From: Clostridium collagenovorans DSM 3089
GTDB taxonomy: Bacteria; Bacillota; Clostridia; Clostridiales; Clostridiaceae
DNA length: 64,000 bases
NCBI RefSeq assembly: GCF_900130005.1
Contig: NZ_FQXP01000005.1
Location: 353,405 to 417,404, forward strand
Direction of reading: 5' to 3'
Shown: piece by piece, positions 9,185-17,958 of the stretch
How positions within the stretch are numbered: the stretch's first letter is position 1
Layout: each line of letters starts with the position of its first letter
Position numbers and translations under genes: made by a program
The notes under the pieces: model-generated
The model's input: only the letters and a program-made list of their open reading frames with translations
Database searches by the model: none
What the model was told of the DNA's origin: nothing

Positions 9185-9868
9185 CTACATACATAAATAT
9201 AACAAATATAATCCAAATACTATGATTAAAGCACCTAAAATATTTTTAATTACATCCGAAACTTTATTATATTTATAGGAACTTGATAACTGTTCTATAA
9301 ACCCAACTGAAGTTCCTGCAATTACTATTAATACGCAATGCCCTATTCCATATACTAGTAACATAACCACTCCAAATAATACATTTCCGCCTGTAGCAAC
9401 TATTGTTAGAATAACTGCTAAAATTGGAGTAGAACAAGGTGAGGATAAAACTCCACCAAGTATTCCCATAGTAAAAGCACCTAATAAATTATTTTTTATT
9501 TTAGGAACTTTACAAGAATTTTTTTCTCCTATTACACCTATAGATTTTAATCCCATAAAGATTAAAATTGCTCCTAAAATAAGATATATATATTTGCCCA
9601 AGGCATTTACATAATTACCTAAAATTGAAGTTATAAGACCTAAAGCCATAAAAACCACAATTACACCTAAAGAAAAGATTAAAGCATATTGAAAACCTGC
9701 CTTTTTATCTTTCTTAGAACTTTGACTTACTCCTCCAATTACCAATGGAATAGTTGATAACATACAAGGACTAAAAGATGCTATTAATCCTGCAAGAAAA
9801 GATACTATAATAGAAATAAAAAAGTTTTCTCCTATTAATCCTGTAAAGCTATTAATTATACTATCCAT
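9185..9868 (-). CDS. ccdA: CcdA-type transmembrane thiol-disulfide transporter
   Basis: This 227-residue polytopic protein of the CcdA/DsbD transmembrane family carries electrons from cytoplasmic thioredoxin across the membrane to extracytoplasmic thiol partners. About six helices are visible. The two redox cysteines sit in the characteristic contexts SFSPCMLSTIPL (helix 1) and LSSPCSTPIL (helix 4). The start at 9868 lies 23 bp after the stop of the selenothioredoxin gene, so the two form an operon in which the lipid-anchored or membrane-bound thioredoxin is the obvious partner. No cytochrome c genes are nearby, so a general extracytoplasmic thiol-reducing role is more likely than cytochrome maturation. 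Confidence 0.88.
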   Translation of the reverse strand: MDSIINSFTGLIGENFFISIIVSFLAGLIASFSPCMLSTIPLVIGGVSQSSKKDKKAGFQYALIFSLGVIVVFMALGLITSILGNYVNALGKYIYLILGAILIFMGLKSIGVIGEKNSCKVPKIKNNLLGAFTMGILGGVLSSPCSTPILAVILTIVATGGNVLFGVVMLLVYGIGHCVLIVIAGTSVGFIEQLSSSYKYNKVSDVIKNILGALIIVFGLYLLYLCM

Positions 9869-9891
9869 GATTTTACTCCTCTTTTTAAAAT

Positions 9892-10383
9892 TTATTTTAC
9901 TAAACTTGAATCATAATTTTTAAATATTTCTTCAATTTCTTCTAAACTTTTAACATCTACTTCTTTATAAAATACTTTTCCATCTGTGCCTATTAACATT
10001 AAAGTTGGGAATCCCATAACTTTAAGTTTTCTTGCTAAATCCTCATTCATAGTAGTATTAGCTGAATCTAAGTCTATATATCCTACATAAATCTTATCTG
10101 AATATTTTTTAGCAACTTCAATCATAACGCTCTCCATGCGTCTACAACCCGCTCACCCTGAAGAACCGAACTCTAAAAACACAGGTTTATCCACTTCTTG
10201 TCCATTTAAAATTTTAGATTTTACTTCTACAGATATTTTAGTTATTTTTTCAAATTCACTTTCCTGTGGAAGGCTAGAGTTTTCTACTAGTTTCTTTGGA
10301 CTTATTCCATTTTTAATAAAATACATAGACACTATAGTTATTAACAATACTATTACTACAATTATTTTACTTTGCTTTTTCAT
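9892..10383 (-). CDS. Membrane-anchored thioredoxin, probable selenoprotein (Sec77, UAGC motif)
   Basis: This is a 163-residue thioredoxin-fold protein if the in-frame TGA at 10153-10155 is read as selenocysteine. The start ATG at 10383 has GGGGGAG 5 nt upstream. Residues about 6-24 are a membrane anchor. The core then reads EFGSSG-U-AGCRRME, where standard homologues have a Cys at the U position, followed by YVGYIDLDSANTT, GFPTLMLIGTDG (the cis-Pro loop) and the final helix. Coding character is intact on both sides of the TGA and there is no other lesion. A short hairpin begins 10 nt after the TGA, as expected for a bacterial SECIS. The protein would use a selenol-thiol pair and be coupled to CcdA directly downstream. 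The alternative is an inactivating nonsense mutation at the catalytic Cys, which is less likely. Confidence 0.8.
10126..10155 (-). promoter_or_regulatory. Candidate bacterial SECIS hairpin after the UGA codon
   Basis: On the minus strand, UGA (10155-10153) is followed by GACGC (10142-10138), a 7-nt loop AUGGAGA, and GCGUU (10130-10126), a 5-bp stem containing one G-U pair. The apical loop with GG falls about 16-20 nt after the UGA, within the range accepted for SelB-binding elements. The stem is short, so this is only moderately supported. Confidence 0.5.
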
Positions 10384-10395
10384 GTCATCTCCCCC

Positions 10396-10442
10396 TATAC
10401 CTGTATAAGGTATATGATAAAGCTTATTTATGCCAATGTAAA
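10396..10442 (-). promoter_or_regulatory. Promoter and inverted-repeat operator of the thioredoxin-ccdA operon
   Basis: On the minus strand, TTTACA (-35, 10437-10442) and TATCAT (-10, 10414-10419) are spaced by exactly 17 nt. Directly downstream lies an inverted repeat of TATACC (10409-10414 and 10396-10401, 7-nt spacer) that overlaps the -10 edge and the transcription start. This is a typical position for a repressor operator. Confidence 0.55.
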
Positions 10443-10968
10443 CTGTATAGTACTATTATTCAGTAAAATTTAATTATATAAATTAACTTTATCTTAATTT
10501 TCCTTTCTCTATAGTATTTTTTCTTTTACTTATTTACAAATATAATTATAATTATATTATTATATATTTTATAATAATAGGAAGATTAATTTTGTTTTAT
10601 ATATTTTTTCCCATTACTATTCAAATTTACTTATTTTATATGTTCTATGAAGAAGTATAAGTGGTTGTACACATAATCTCTATTGAATAATCTCCTTATC
10701 TTTTGTAATTATTTGCAAAAGCAACATTTAAATACTATCATATATAGTAGGGTTATCCTTTAAACTATGTAACTCCTAAGGATAATTAGGAAAACTTATA
10801 TATTTTTTAATAAGCAAACTTCCTATATCAAACTTTTAATTGTTAACTATATATGATAATAAATATATCTGTGGAAAATTAATTAAATCTTACATACTAT
10901 ATGTTATAAATTTTTATTATAAATTAATTATCAATAATCATATAAATATTAAGAAAGGAAGTGACACA
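10443..10968. other. Intergenic region between divergent operons, no gene seen
   Basis: About 525 bp of AT-rich sequence separate the minus-strand thioredoxin operon from the plus-strand CPBP gene. It must contain the CPBP promoter. I find no credible small gene, RNA gene or strong hairpin. A frame open from 10840 is only an upstream extension of the CPBP frame without a ribosome-binding site. Confidence 0.5.
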
Positions 10969-11967
10969 ATGAAAAGAATTTTTAAATCTAACCTATTTTT
11001 TCTTTGTTTAGTTTTGTTGCAATTTATTGTACCTTCTATATTGCTATTTGCTTTTAAACTAGATACATCAACTGTATTGATTGTTTCTAGTTTATTTACA
11101 ATCTTCTTACCAACAATAATTTATTTTTTAGTTACTAAAAAGCCTGTTAAGGAAACCTTAATGCTACATAAATTAAGCAAGCGTGGTTTAATAGCATCAA
11201 TAGCTTTACCATTTTTATGTTATCCTATAGCAGCATTTTGTAATATCTTAACTAGTTTTTGGTATACAAATAATGTTAGCGATGCCATGCAAACTATGGT
11301 AGGCATGCCTTCACTTGTATTTTTATTTGCCTTTGCCATATCCCCTGCAATTGGTGAAGAAATAATTATGAGAGGTGTTGTATTAGATGGTTATAAAAAT
11401 AAATCTATACACACAGCAGCTTTTATGAATGGATTACTTTTTGCTATACTTCATTTTAATATGCCACAATTTTTATATGCATTTTTCTTAGGTGCAGTTT
11501 TTTCTTATTTAGTATATTATACTGGAAGTATTTTTTCATCTATGATTGTGCATTTTATATTTAATGGTTTTAGCTCTTTATCATTTTTAGTATTAAATAA
11601 ACTTATGAATTCAGAACTTATACCTAATGAAGTAACAGATATGATTAACAATGAAGTTGCCGCAGTTTCATTCAATATTACACAATTACTTTACTCTTTG
11701 TTTATATCTATAATATGTATAATAGTGATAATTGAAATCTTTAAGTGGTTAAATAAATATAAAAATGCTACTCATGAAATTCCTAGTACTGAGGATACTT
11801 CACTGGAGAATTTATATACATCTAACTATGAAGGTATTGAAATCAATGATTCTCATATTCCTAGAAATGAGGATGACTTCAAAAGATTTTCATCAAAACT
11901 TGCTAATTCAATAGCTTACTTACCTATAGCTATTTCAATTATTATATTTATATTTACAGCTATTTAA
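10969..11967 (+). CDS. CPBP-family intramembrane glutamic endopeptidase
   Basis: This 332-residue multi-pass membrane protein belongs to the CPBP (CAAX protease/bacteriocin-processing, Abi) family. The catalytic signature is complete: Glu130-Glu131 with Arg135 in AIGEEIIMRG, His162 in LFAILHFN, and His195 with Asn199 in HFIFNG. Family members cleave within membranes; many act in bacteriocin self-immunity or peptide processing. The start is ATG 10969, with AGAAAGGAAG upstream. The frame is open for 43 more codons upstream, but those lack a ribosome-binding site and coding character. A soluble acidic segment (about 260-305) precedes the last membrane helix. No bacteriocin gene is adjacent. Confidence 0.85.
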   Translation: MKRIFKSNLFFLCLVLLQFIVPSILLFAFKLDTSTVLIVSSLFTIFLPTIIYFLVTKKPVKETLMLHKLSKRGLIASIALPFLCYPIAAFCNILTSFWYTNNVSDAMQTMVGMPSLVFLFAFAISPAIGEEIIMRGVVLDGYKNKSIHTAAFMNGLLFAILHFNMPQFLYAFFLGAVFSYLVYYTGSIFSSMIVHFIFNGFSSLSFLVLNKLMNSELIPNEVTDMINNEVAAVSFNITQLLYSLFISIICIIVIIEIFKWLNKYKNATHEIPSTEDTSLENLYTSNYEGIEINDSHIPRNEDDFKRFSSKLANSIAYLPIAISIIIFIFTAI

Positions 11968-11990
11968 GTATTATGTAACGTAATAAATAA

Positions 11991-12035
11991 AAAGTTGGTA
12001 TAAACCCTTCTTACGGTTTATACCAACTTTTTTTC
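11991..12035. terminator. Bidirectional terminator
   Basis: A perfect 16-bp stem (11991-12006 with 12015-12030) has an 8-nt loop and is followed by a T run on the plus strand and an A/T run on the other side. It lies between the CPBP gene and the convergent small gene at 12046. Confidence 0.88.
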
Positions 12036-12045
12036 TTTACAACTA

Positions 12046-12369
12046 TTATGCTACTTCTATAGCAGCTTTTATTTCATCACCTTTTATTTTCAATATGTTA
12101 TCTATTAATTCTTTAATTTCAACTTTATCCTTCTCATTAGCACTATCCATTATAAGCATAGGTGCGGCTCTGCAACAATTCCTTGCATAAAATATAACTT
12201 TTACATCAACATCGTAATTAACTATATCATTAAATTGTAAATTTTTCTTTGAAAGTGTAACATTTAAATTATTGAACCCATTATGCACATGTAAATGTAC
12301 TTCTACCTCATTATCTCTAATTATTTCACTTCTCTTTACATCCTTTAACTCAACCTTATTTACCTTCAA
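12046..12369 (-). CDS. Small conserved-looking protein with adjacent cysteines, function unknown
   Basis: A 107-residue soluble protein begins with TTG at 12369, about 6 nt after GAGGTGAT. I do not recognise the family. Visible features are an N-terminal half of predicted beta strands containing HLHVHNG, and a central ARNCCRAAPM with two adjacent cysteines, followed by an acidic helical C-terminus. The CC pair in a Gly/Ala/Pro context could bind metal or an iron-sulfur cluster, but this is only a guess. It is a single gene between a terminator and an AT-rich gap of 260 bp that holds the start of the next gene's leader. Confidence 0.6.
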   Translation of the reverse strand: MKVNKVELKDVKRSEIIRDNEVEVHLHVHNGFNNLNVTLSKKNLQFNDIVNYDVDVKVIFYARNCCRAAPMLIMDSANEKDKVEIKELIDNILKIKGDEIKAAIEVA

Positions 12370-12631
12370 AACCCAATCACCTCATTAAAATGTATTTATA
12401 TATATTATAATCTAAAGTTATTCTTTAAACCTCAAATTCACAAAATATTTAATGTTTTCTTTCCTGTTTTTTAGACACTATTAGACTTTTCATATTTTAT
12501 TCATATTCTTCTAGTAACTTCAAATTTATTATATTATATATTATAATATAATTTGTTATACTAATTTAGTAATATTAATATAATGTATTGTATTTAAATT
12601 ATCTATTTTATTTAAGGAGTGTGTTGTAAAT

Positions 12632-13876
12632 TTGGCACCCGGTAGTACGTGGCAATTGATTTTTTTAATAATATTAATTTTTGCTTCAGCATTTTTCTCA
12701 TCCTCTGAAACGGCTTTAATGTCTTTAAGTAAACTTAAAATAAGACATATGGTTTCTGAAAATCGTAAAGGCGCTAAAAGAATCGAAAAATTATCTGAAG
12801 ATCCAAGTAAACTTTTAGGAACTATATTAGTAGGTAATAACATAGCTAATATAGCCAGTTCTTCAATAGCTACAGCGTTAATTATGAATAGTTTAGGACC
12901 TAAATATTTACCCTTAGCTACTATTATAATGACCATAGTAGTTCTTATTTTTGGAGAAATAACTCCAAAAACTCTAGCAGCACAAAGTTCAGAAAAGGTC
13001 TCTATTTTAGTTGCTCCTTTGATTAACTTTCTTTCTATAATATTTAATCCTATAGTGGTTATTACTACTTATATAGCAAATATATTGATTAGATTGCTTG
13101 GTGGTAAACCTGATGCTGAAAAGCCTATAATAACTGAGGATGAACTAAAAACTATTGTAGATGTAAGCGAAGAAGAAGGGATTTTAGAATTAGAGGAACG
13201 TGAAATAATAAAAAATGTAGTTGAATTTGGTGATCTCTTCGTAAAAGATATTATGGTTCAAAGAATAGATATTGTAAGTTTGTCTATTAACTCTTCTTAT
13301 GAAGATGTAATTAATATCATTAGAGCTGAACAGCTTTCTAGAATACCTATTTACAATGAAAGTATTGATGATATTGTTGGTATACTTAATATAAAGGATA
13401 TATTAATTTCAGATTATAAACCTGGTGATTCATTAGAGCCTTATATACGAGAACCAATTTATACCTATGAATATAAAAAGACCTTAGACTTATTTAAGGA
13501 AATGAATAAAAATAGACATCATATGGTTGTGGTTTTAGATGAATATGGCGGCACAGCTGGGTTAATCACAATTGAAGATATACTTGAAGAAATAGTTGGC
13601 GAAATTGAAGATGAGTATGATGATGAAGAAATTCACATAGAGCAGCTATCACAAAATGAATATATTGTTGATGGTAGTATAAGACTCGAAGATATAAATG
13701 ACTTAGTAGGACTTAATCTAGAATCTGATGACTTTGATTCTATTGGTGGTTTTATTATAAATCAGCTAGGTTCTTTTCCAGTTCTAGGGGAAGAAATAGT
13801 ATATGAGGATAGAAAATTTACTATTCATGAAGTTGATAAAAACAGAATAAAGAAGGTTAAAATAACTATACTTTAA
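12632..13876 (+). CDS. CNNM/CorC-family transporter with CBS pair (hemolysin family)
   Basis: A 414-residue membrane protein of the HlyC/CorC (CNNM) family, linked to Mg2+/Co2+ efflux. The N-terminal DUF21 domain (about 1-180) contains SAFFSSSETALMSL, and the TLLVGNN-like motif appears here as GTILVGNNIANIASSS. Two CBS domains (about 200-330) bind nucleotides, and the C-terminal CorC_HlyC transport-associated domain carries DDFDSIGGFI. The start is TTG 12632, because GTG at 12621 runs into a stop at once; AAGGAG at 12614-12619 is 12 nt upstream. The gene is monocistronic. Confidence 0.88.
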   Translation: MAPGSTWQLIFLIILIFASAFFSSSETALMSLSKLKIRHMVSENRKGAKRIEKLSEDPSKLLGTILVGNNIANIASSSIATALIMNSLGPKYLPLATIIMTIVVLIFGEITPKTLAAQSSEKVSILVAPLINFLSIIFNPIVVITTYIANILIRLLGGKPDAEKPIITEDELKTIVDVSEEEGILELEEREIIKNVVEFGDLFVKDIMVQRIDIVSLSINSSYEDVINIIRAEQLSRIPIYNESIDDIVGILNIKDILISDYKPGDSLEPYIREPIYTYEYKKTLDLFKEMNKNRHHMVVVLDEYGGTAGLITIEDILEEIVGEIEDEYDDEEIHIEQLSQNEYIVDGSIRLEDINDLVGLNLESDDFDSIGGFIINQLGSFPVLGEEIVYEDRKFTIHEVDKNRIKKVKITIL

Positions 13877-13903
13877 ATTATTTTTATTTGTATTTATATA
13901 TAG

Positions 13904-14000
13904 TCTAATAAAAAATCTTACTTGTATTTACAGGTAACATTCACTATATAATAAATGTTACTATTACTATAAATGTAGAATATTAATTAGAACTTATATA
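13904..14000. repeat. Intergenic repeat, copy A (about 95 bp)
   Basis: This block is similar by eye at roughly four of five positions to 31047-31138, with the same orientation and nearly the same length. Shared landmarks are TCTAATAAA, TTGTATTTA, GTAACATTCA, AATAAAT, ATAAATGTAGAA and AACTTATATA. This copy has an internal inverted repeat, GTAACATT (13934-13941) and AATGTTAC (13954-13961), suggesting a hairpin. It fills most of the 13877-14109 gap between two convergent genes. Confidence 0.65.
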
Positions 14001-14109
14001 AATTAGGGACTATAGTACTAAAAGTTATATATTATTTATGCTTATTTAAAATCAGCACATATAATAATATTTCTTTTTATTCTATCAGTCCCTTTATTCT
14101 TAAACTATT

Positions 14110-15399
14110 TTAATTTTGTTGTCTTCTAATTGGAACATGATGTCTATTCATGTGACAGCAACACTTCTTAACATACTTCTTATTAACAAAGAACACCTTA
14201 AGCTTAAAATAAAACAACACTATTAATATGGTAAGTATAATTCCTCCATAACAATAATTAACTCTATATCCAAAATTATTTAATATAAATCCTCCTATAA
14301 AGTTTCCAAGTGCCATTGATAATCCATTTACTAATAACTTTAAACCTGCAAAAACATCTCTAAAGTCTAATTCCATATGACTCATCATAGATTCATCTAT
14401 TGATGATACTATTAATAGTGTAAATATATTTCTTATTAATAAAACTGTTGCAAAACTAAATCTATTTAATGGCAAAACAAGTATAAAACATGTTGCTATA
14501 GCTATTAAAAATAATGTACCATCAAAGGCATTTCTACTTATCTTTTCCGCTATCATAGGCATAACTAATAGACCTATCATGCTAAATACAGTACTTATAA
14601 ATACAAATATAGATATAGTGGAATTTTCATATGAAAAATATTTTTGCAATACCAAGTTATTAAAAGGCCCTACTGCTCCAAATCCAAGAGACATAAGAAA
14701 TAAAAATATAGCAAATACTCTTACCTTCTTATCTTCCTTAAGAAATTTTACAGCGTTACCAATTGATTTTCTCATGGCTTTTTCATCATGCTTTTCTCTT
14801 TTATCCTTAGGCAGTAAAAACCATCTCATAAAAAAGGTTATTATTAATAATCCAGCAGATATCATAAAAAAGTGTACATATCCAAAACTCTTAAAAATCC
14901 CTATCTTATTTAAGTTTCCTCCTATTAAAGTTCCTATAGCTGTGGCTATAAAATTAACTGAGAATTTATAACTATAGGCACAACACTCTTTTTCTTCTGT
15001 TGTGTAAGAATATAATAGTTGTAGCTCTGTTACTTGAATAAAGGTATTCCCTGTATTTATACAAATCTGTGAAAAAAGCAAAAAATAAAAATTACTTGTG
15101 AATGCACATATAATTATGCCCATTGCTATTAATAAACTTCCTGTAGCTAAAATATTTTTTCTTCCAAAAACCTTTATAAAGGGTCCCATGAAAAAAACTA
15201 TAATAGAAAAAAAAGATCCAATAGAAAAAATTAATCCTATTTCTTCTGTTGGTAACCCTATATTATTAAAATATAATGTATGTAAAAAAAAGAAAATCCC
15301 AAAAGCTAAGGCACCTAAAGCTTCACTTATTACCATCATCTGAATGTTTTTCGAAAATCCAATATAAGTTTTTAATGTCTTATTTTTAATCATATCCAT
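14110..15399 (-). CDS. MFS transporter
   Basis: A 429-residue, 12-helix major facilitator protein. The loop between helices 2 and 3 (GPFIKVFGRKNILATGS) and the pairing of two six-helix halves around a charged central loop (DKREKHDEKAMRKS) are typical. The C-terminus is basic and has a CCCH cluster (KKCCCHMNRHH) that is unusual for MFS proteins and might bind metal. The substrate is unknown. The start is ATG 15399 or 15393, since AGAGG lies just upstream of both. Confidence 0.8.
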   Translation of the reverse strand: MDMIKNKTLKTYIGFSKNIQMMVISEALGALAFGIFFFLHTLYFNNIGLPTEEIGLIFSIGSFFSIIVFFMGPFIKVFGRKNILATGSLLIAMGIIICAFTSNFYFLLFSQICINTGNTFIQVTELQLLYSYTTEEKECCAYSYKFSVNFIATAIGTLIGGNLNKIGIFKSFGYVHFFMISAGLLIITFFMRWFLLPKDKREKHDEKAMRKSIGNAVKFLKEDKKVRVFAIFLFLMSLGFGAVGPFNNLVLQKYFSYENSTISIFVFISTVFSMIGLLVMPMIAEKISRNAFDGTLFLIAIATCFILVLPLNRFSFATVLLIRNIFTLLIVSSIDESMMSHMELDFRDVFAGLKLLVNGLSMALGNFIGGFILNNFGYRVNYCYGGIILTILIVLFYFKLKVFFVNKKYVKKCCCHMNRHHVPIRRQQN

Positions 15400-15465
15400 A
15401 CCTCTACTAAAATACTAATACTTTTATCTTTTTCAAAATTAAAAAGCTTATTCATTTTAGAGAGA

Positions 15466-15506
15466 AATAAAAAATGTATGATTAATACCAAATACTAATC
15501 ATACAT
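15466..15506 (-). terminator. Terminator of the coiled-coil/GNAT operon
   Basis: An 11-bp perfect stem (15474-15484 with 15496-15506) is followed on the minus strand by TTTTTATTT. It ends the two-gene unit transcribed from about 16.6 kb. Confidence 0.82.
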
Positions 15507-15513
15507 CTTGACC

Positions 15514-16014
15514 CTATTTATTTATAGCTTTTCCATAGCAAGGAAACAAGCTATCATATCCTTTTAGCTGAACCTTTCCAAATAGCTTATACCCACACTT
15601 TTTAAATAAATTATTCATTTTTATATTTATTTCATTTGTATCCGTTTTTATATAACTAATATTATTACTTAAGGCAAACTCCTCTGCATAATTCATTAAC
15701 TTACTTCCTACACCCTTATTTCTACTTTTAGGATTAACAGCCATTCTATGTATAACAACAGCCTCGCCTTCAAAGTCCCACTTAAGCTCTTTATACTCCT
15801 CTGCTTCACTCATGTTAAGACATATGAAACCTAATACTTCTCCATGTTCCTCTTCTAAAAATAACTCTCCTTTCTTTATATCCTTTATAAAATCAGCTTC
15901 TAAAGGATAAGAGGAATTCCATTGATAATTTCCTTCTTTATTCATCTCCATAACTGTATCCTTTATGATCTCCATTATAGACTCTAAATCATCTAAAGTC
16001 GCTCTTCTAATCAC
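15514..16014 (-). CDS. GNAT-family N-acetyltransferase
   Basis: A 166-residue protein with the acetyl-CoA binding core of the GNAT superfamily: the beta4 strand VVIHRMAVNP, the pyrophosphate loop KSRNKGVGSKLMNYAE, and the C-terminal LFKKCGYKLFGKV. The substrate (a small amine or a protein N-terminus) cannot be predicted. The start codon overlaps the end of the upstream coiled-coil gene by 8 nt, so the two are translationally coupled and may act together. Confidence 0.85.
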   Translation of the reverse strand: MIRRATLDDLESIMEIIKDTVMEMNKEGNYQWNSSYPLEADFIKDIKKGELFLEEEHGEVLGFICLNMSEAEEYKELKWDFEGEAVVIHRMAVNPKSRNKGVGSKLMNYAEEFALSNNISYIKTDTNEINIKMNNLFKKCGYKLFGKVQLKGYDSLFPCYGKAINK

Positions 16015-16603
16015 CTTTTCTCTCCTCCTTCAGAATCTTCGTAATAACCTTTTCAAGATTATTCATATGTACCTTTAACTTATCCTCATAATTTTTTATT
16101 TTTTCAACACATCTTTTTTCTTCACTTAAATATACTTCTTTATTTTCATTAAACTCCTCTATGTTTTTTTCTAGCTTTCCTTTAGTGAATTGATTTTCTT
16201 CTATAGCTTTTCTTAAAGTCACTAACCTAACACCTAATTTGTTTTTTTCACTATTTACACCTTTTAATTCTTCTAGCTTTATATTGGTCTCATTACCTTC
16301 CTTTAACTTCTTCTCTAATTCCTTCATCTCTTCGAATTTTTCTTGTACATTATCAGCTTCTTTACTATTCTTTAAAATATCACTATTCAGTTTAGCTAAA
16401 CCTGTATTTTTAATGTCTAATAATCTCTCACAATTTTCTTTATCTATATGTAAATTATTTAAATCCACTCTTAAACCCTTTATTATTTTTTCAGTAGTTG
16501 TAATTTTTCCTAAGCATCTTAACTTTAAGTTATTTAATTCCTCTATGCTTTTATAGTTTTCAATTTCACTTTCTATATCATAACTTTTATCAAATTCTGT
16601 CAT
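16007..16603 (-). CDS. Coiled-coil protein of unknown function
   Basis: This 198-residue protein is predicted to be almost entirely helical, with continuous heptad-like Leu/Ile spacing and many Lys and Glu residues, and no membrane segment or enzyme motif. I do not recognise the family. It precedes and overlaps the GNAT gene, which suggests joint expression. The start ATG 16603 has GGAGA upstream. Confidence 0.65.
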   Translation of the reverse strand: MTEFDKSYDIESEIENYKSIEELNNLKLRCLGKITTTEKIIKGLRVDLNNLHIDKENCERLLDIKNTGLAKLNSDILKNSKEADNVQEKFEEMKELEKKLKEGNETNIKLEELKGVNSEKNKLGVRLVTLRKAIEENQFTKGKLEKNIEEFNENKEVYLSEEKRCVEKIKNYEDKLKVHMNNLEKVITKILKEERKGD

Positions 16604-16710
16604 TGCTATAATTCTCCTTTTGATATTTAGTGTATTTCTTATTTACTACATAATATATAATTGTACCCTAAGTTTTATATTGTATCTATACTATAATAAC
16701 TAAAGCAACA

Positions 16711-16755
16711 TAAATAAAACTCCTCTACAACATATATGTAAAGGAGTTTTATTTA
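16711..16755 (-). terminator. Rho-independent terminator
   Basis: A 14-bp perfect stem (16711-16724 with 16742-16755) lies just after the SDR gene stop at 16770. Confidence 0.8.
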
Positions 16756-16769
16756 TATACTTTTATATA

Positions 16770-17642
16770 TTAAGTTGTTACCATCTTACCGCCATTAACA
16801 TGTAAAACTTCTCCTGTCATATAAGAAGCATCATTACTAGCTAAGAATACATAAGAAGGTGCTAGTTCAACTGGCTGCCCTGCTCTTCCCATAGCTGCAT
16901 CTGATCCAAAGGTGGAAACCTTATTTTCACTAAAAGATGCTACTATAAGTGGTGTCCATATTGATCCTGGTGCCACGGCATTTACCCTTATTTTCTTAGT
17001 TGCTAGTGAAAGTGCCATTGATCTAGTAAAAGTAACTAGAGCACCTTTACTTGAAGAATAATCTATTAATTCCTCATTTCCTGCATAAGCTGTAATTGAA
17101 ACTGTATTTATTATAGAATCCCCCTCTGTCATATGAGGTATAACAGCCTTAGTCATATAAAAAACTGAGAAAACATTAACTTCAAAGGTTCTTATTAATT
17201 GATCCTTGGTTACGTTTTCAATGCCACTTTGAGGATAATGCTCACCTGCATTATTAACTAATATATTTATTTTACCTAATTTGTTTATAACCTCTTTTAC
17301 TGAAGACTTACAAAACTCTTCGTTAGCTATATCTCCTGATATCAGCAAACACCTTCTTCCCTGCTTTTCAACTAAATTCTTTGTTTCTTCAGCATCCTGA
17401 TGTTCCTTATAATACATTACAGCTACATCTGCGCCTTCTTTAGCATAAGCAATAGCTACAGCTCTTCCTATACCACTATCTCCCCCAGTTATTATAGCTA
17501 CTTTTCCTTCTAATCTATTGCCATGTTTATAAGCTTCATGCTCATATACTGGTCTAGGATTCATAGAAAACTCCACTCCTGGTTTTTCACTTTGATGTTG
17601 CTTTGGAAAACTTGTCGGAAAATTAATTTTATTAGTATCCAA
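16770..17642 (-). CDS. Short-chain dehydrogenase/reductase (general-stress YdaD/YhdG type)
   Basis: A 290-residue NAD(P)-dependent oxidoreductase. The N-terminal extension of about 45 residues (FPKQHQSEKPG, MNPRPVYEHE) is characteristic of the glucose/ribitol-dehydrogenase-like stress-protein branch. The Rossmann motif TGGDSGIG is at 52-59, NNAG appears in VNNAGEHYPQ, and catalytic Ser, Tyr and Lys occur in NTVSITAY and DYSSSKGA. Substrate unknown. The gene is monocistronic. The 316-bp gap upstream (17643-17958) is AT-rich and shows no gene. Confidence 0.85.
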   Translation of the reverse strand: MDTNKINFPTSFPKQHQSEKPGVEFSMNPRPVYEHEAYKHGNRLEGKVAIITGGDSGIGRAVAIAYAKEGADVAVMYYKEHQDAEETKNLVEKQGRRCLLISGDIANEEFCKSSVKEVINKLGKINILVNNAGEHYPQSGIENVTKDQLIRTFEVNVFSVFYMTKAVIPHMTEGDSIINTVSITAYAGNEELIDYSSSKGALVTFTRSMALSLATKKIRVNAVAPGSIWTPLIVASFSENKVSTFGSDAAMGRAGQPVELAPSYVFLASNDASYMTGEVLHVNGGKMVTT

Positions 17643-17958
17643 GGTACTAATTCCTCCTATAAATTTATTTCTTAATAAAATTAGTTTCCTACTATTCCTT
17701 AATTAATATTCAAATAAAAGAAATTAGATATTTAAATATATAATTTTTCTATTATGTCTTTGTCTTATGGTTTACTTTAATTTTCAAGTGTTAACTTTAA
17801 TAAAAATCTAATATTATCTTTATATAAAACCCAAATACTATTTCTATATTTTGCACTATAAAATTAAATTCTCATACTGTATTGCATATTCAAATTTCAC
17901 CTCTAAGATTATGGAGATATAAAGTTTACTTAATGCAAACTGTAATTAAAGTTGATTT

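Noticed and set aside
10153..10155. Nonsense mutation splitting the thioredoxin gene
   Set aside because: The stop is TGA, it falls exactly on the first redox cysteine position, the second cysteine and the rest of the fold are intact, and a hairpin follows. Selenocysteine explains this better, although it is not proven.
10840..10968. N-terminal extension of the CPBP protease
   Set aside because: The first ATG has no ribosome-binding site and the extension lacks conserved residues; ATG 10969 has a good Shine-Dalgarno.
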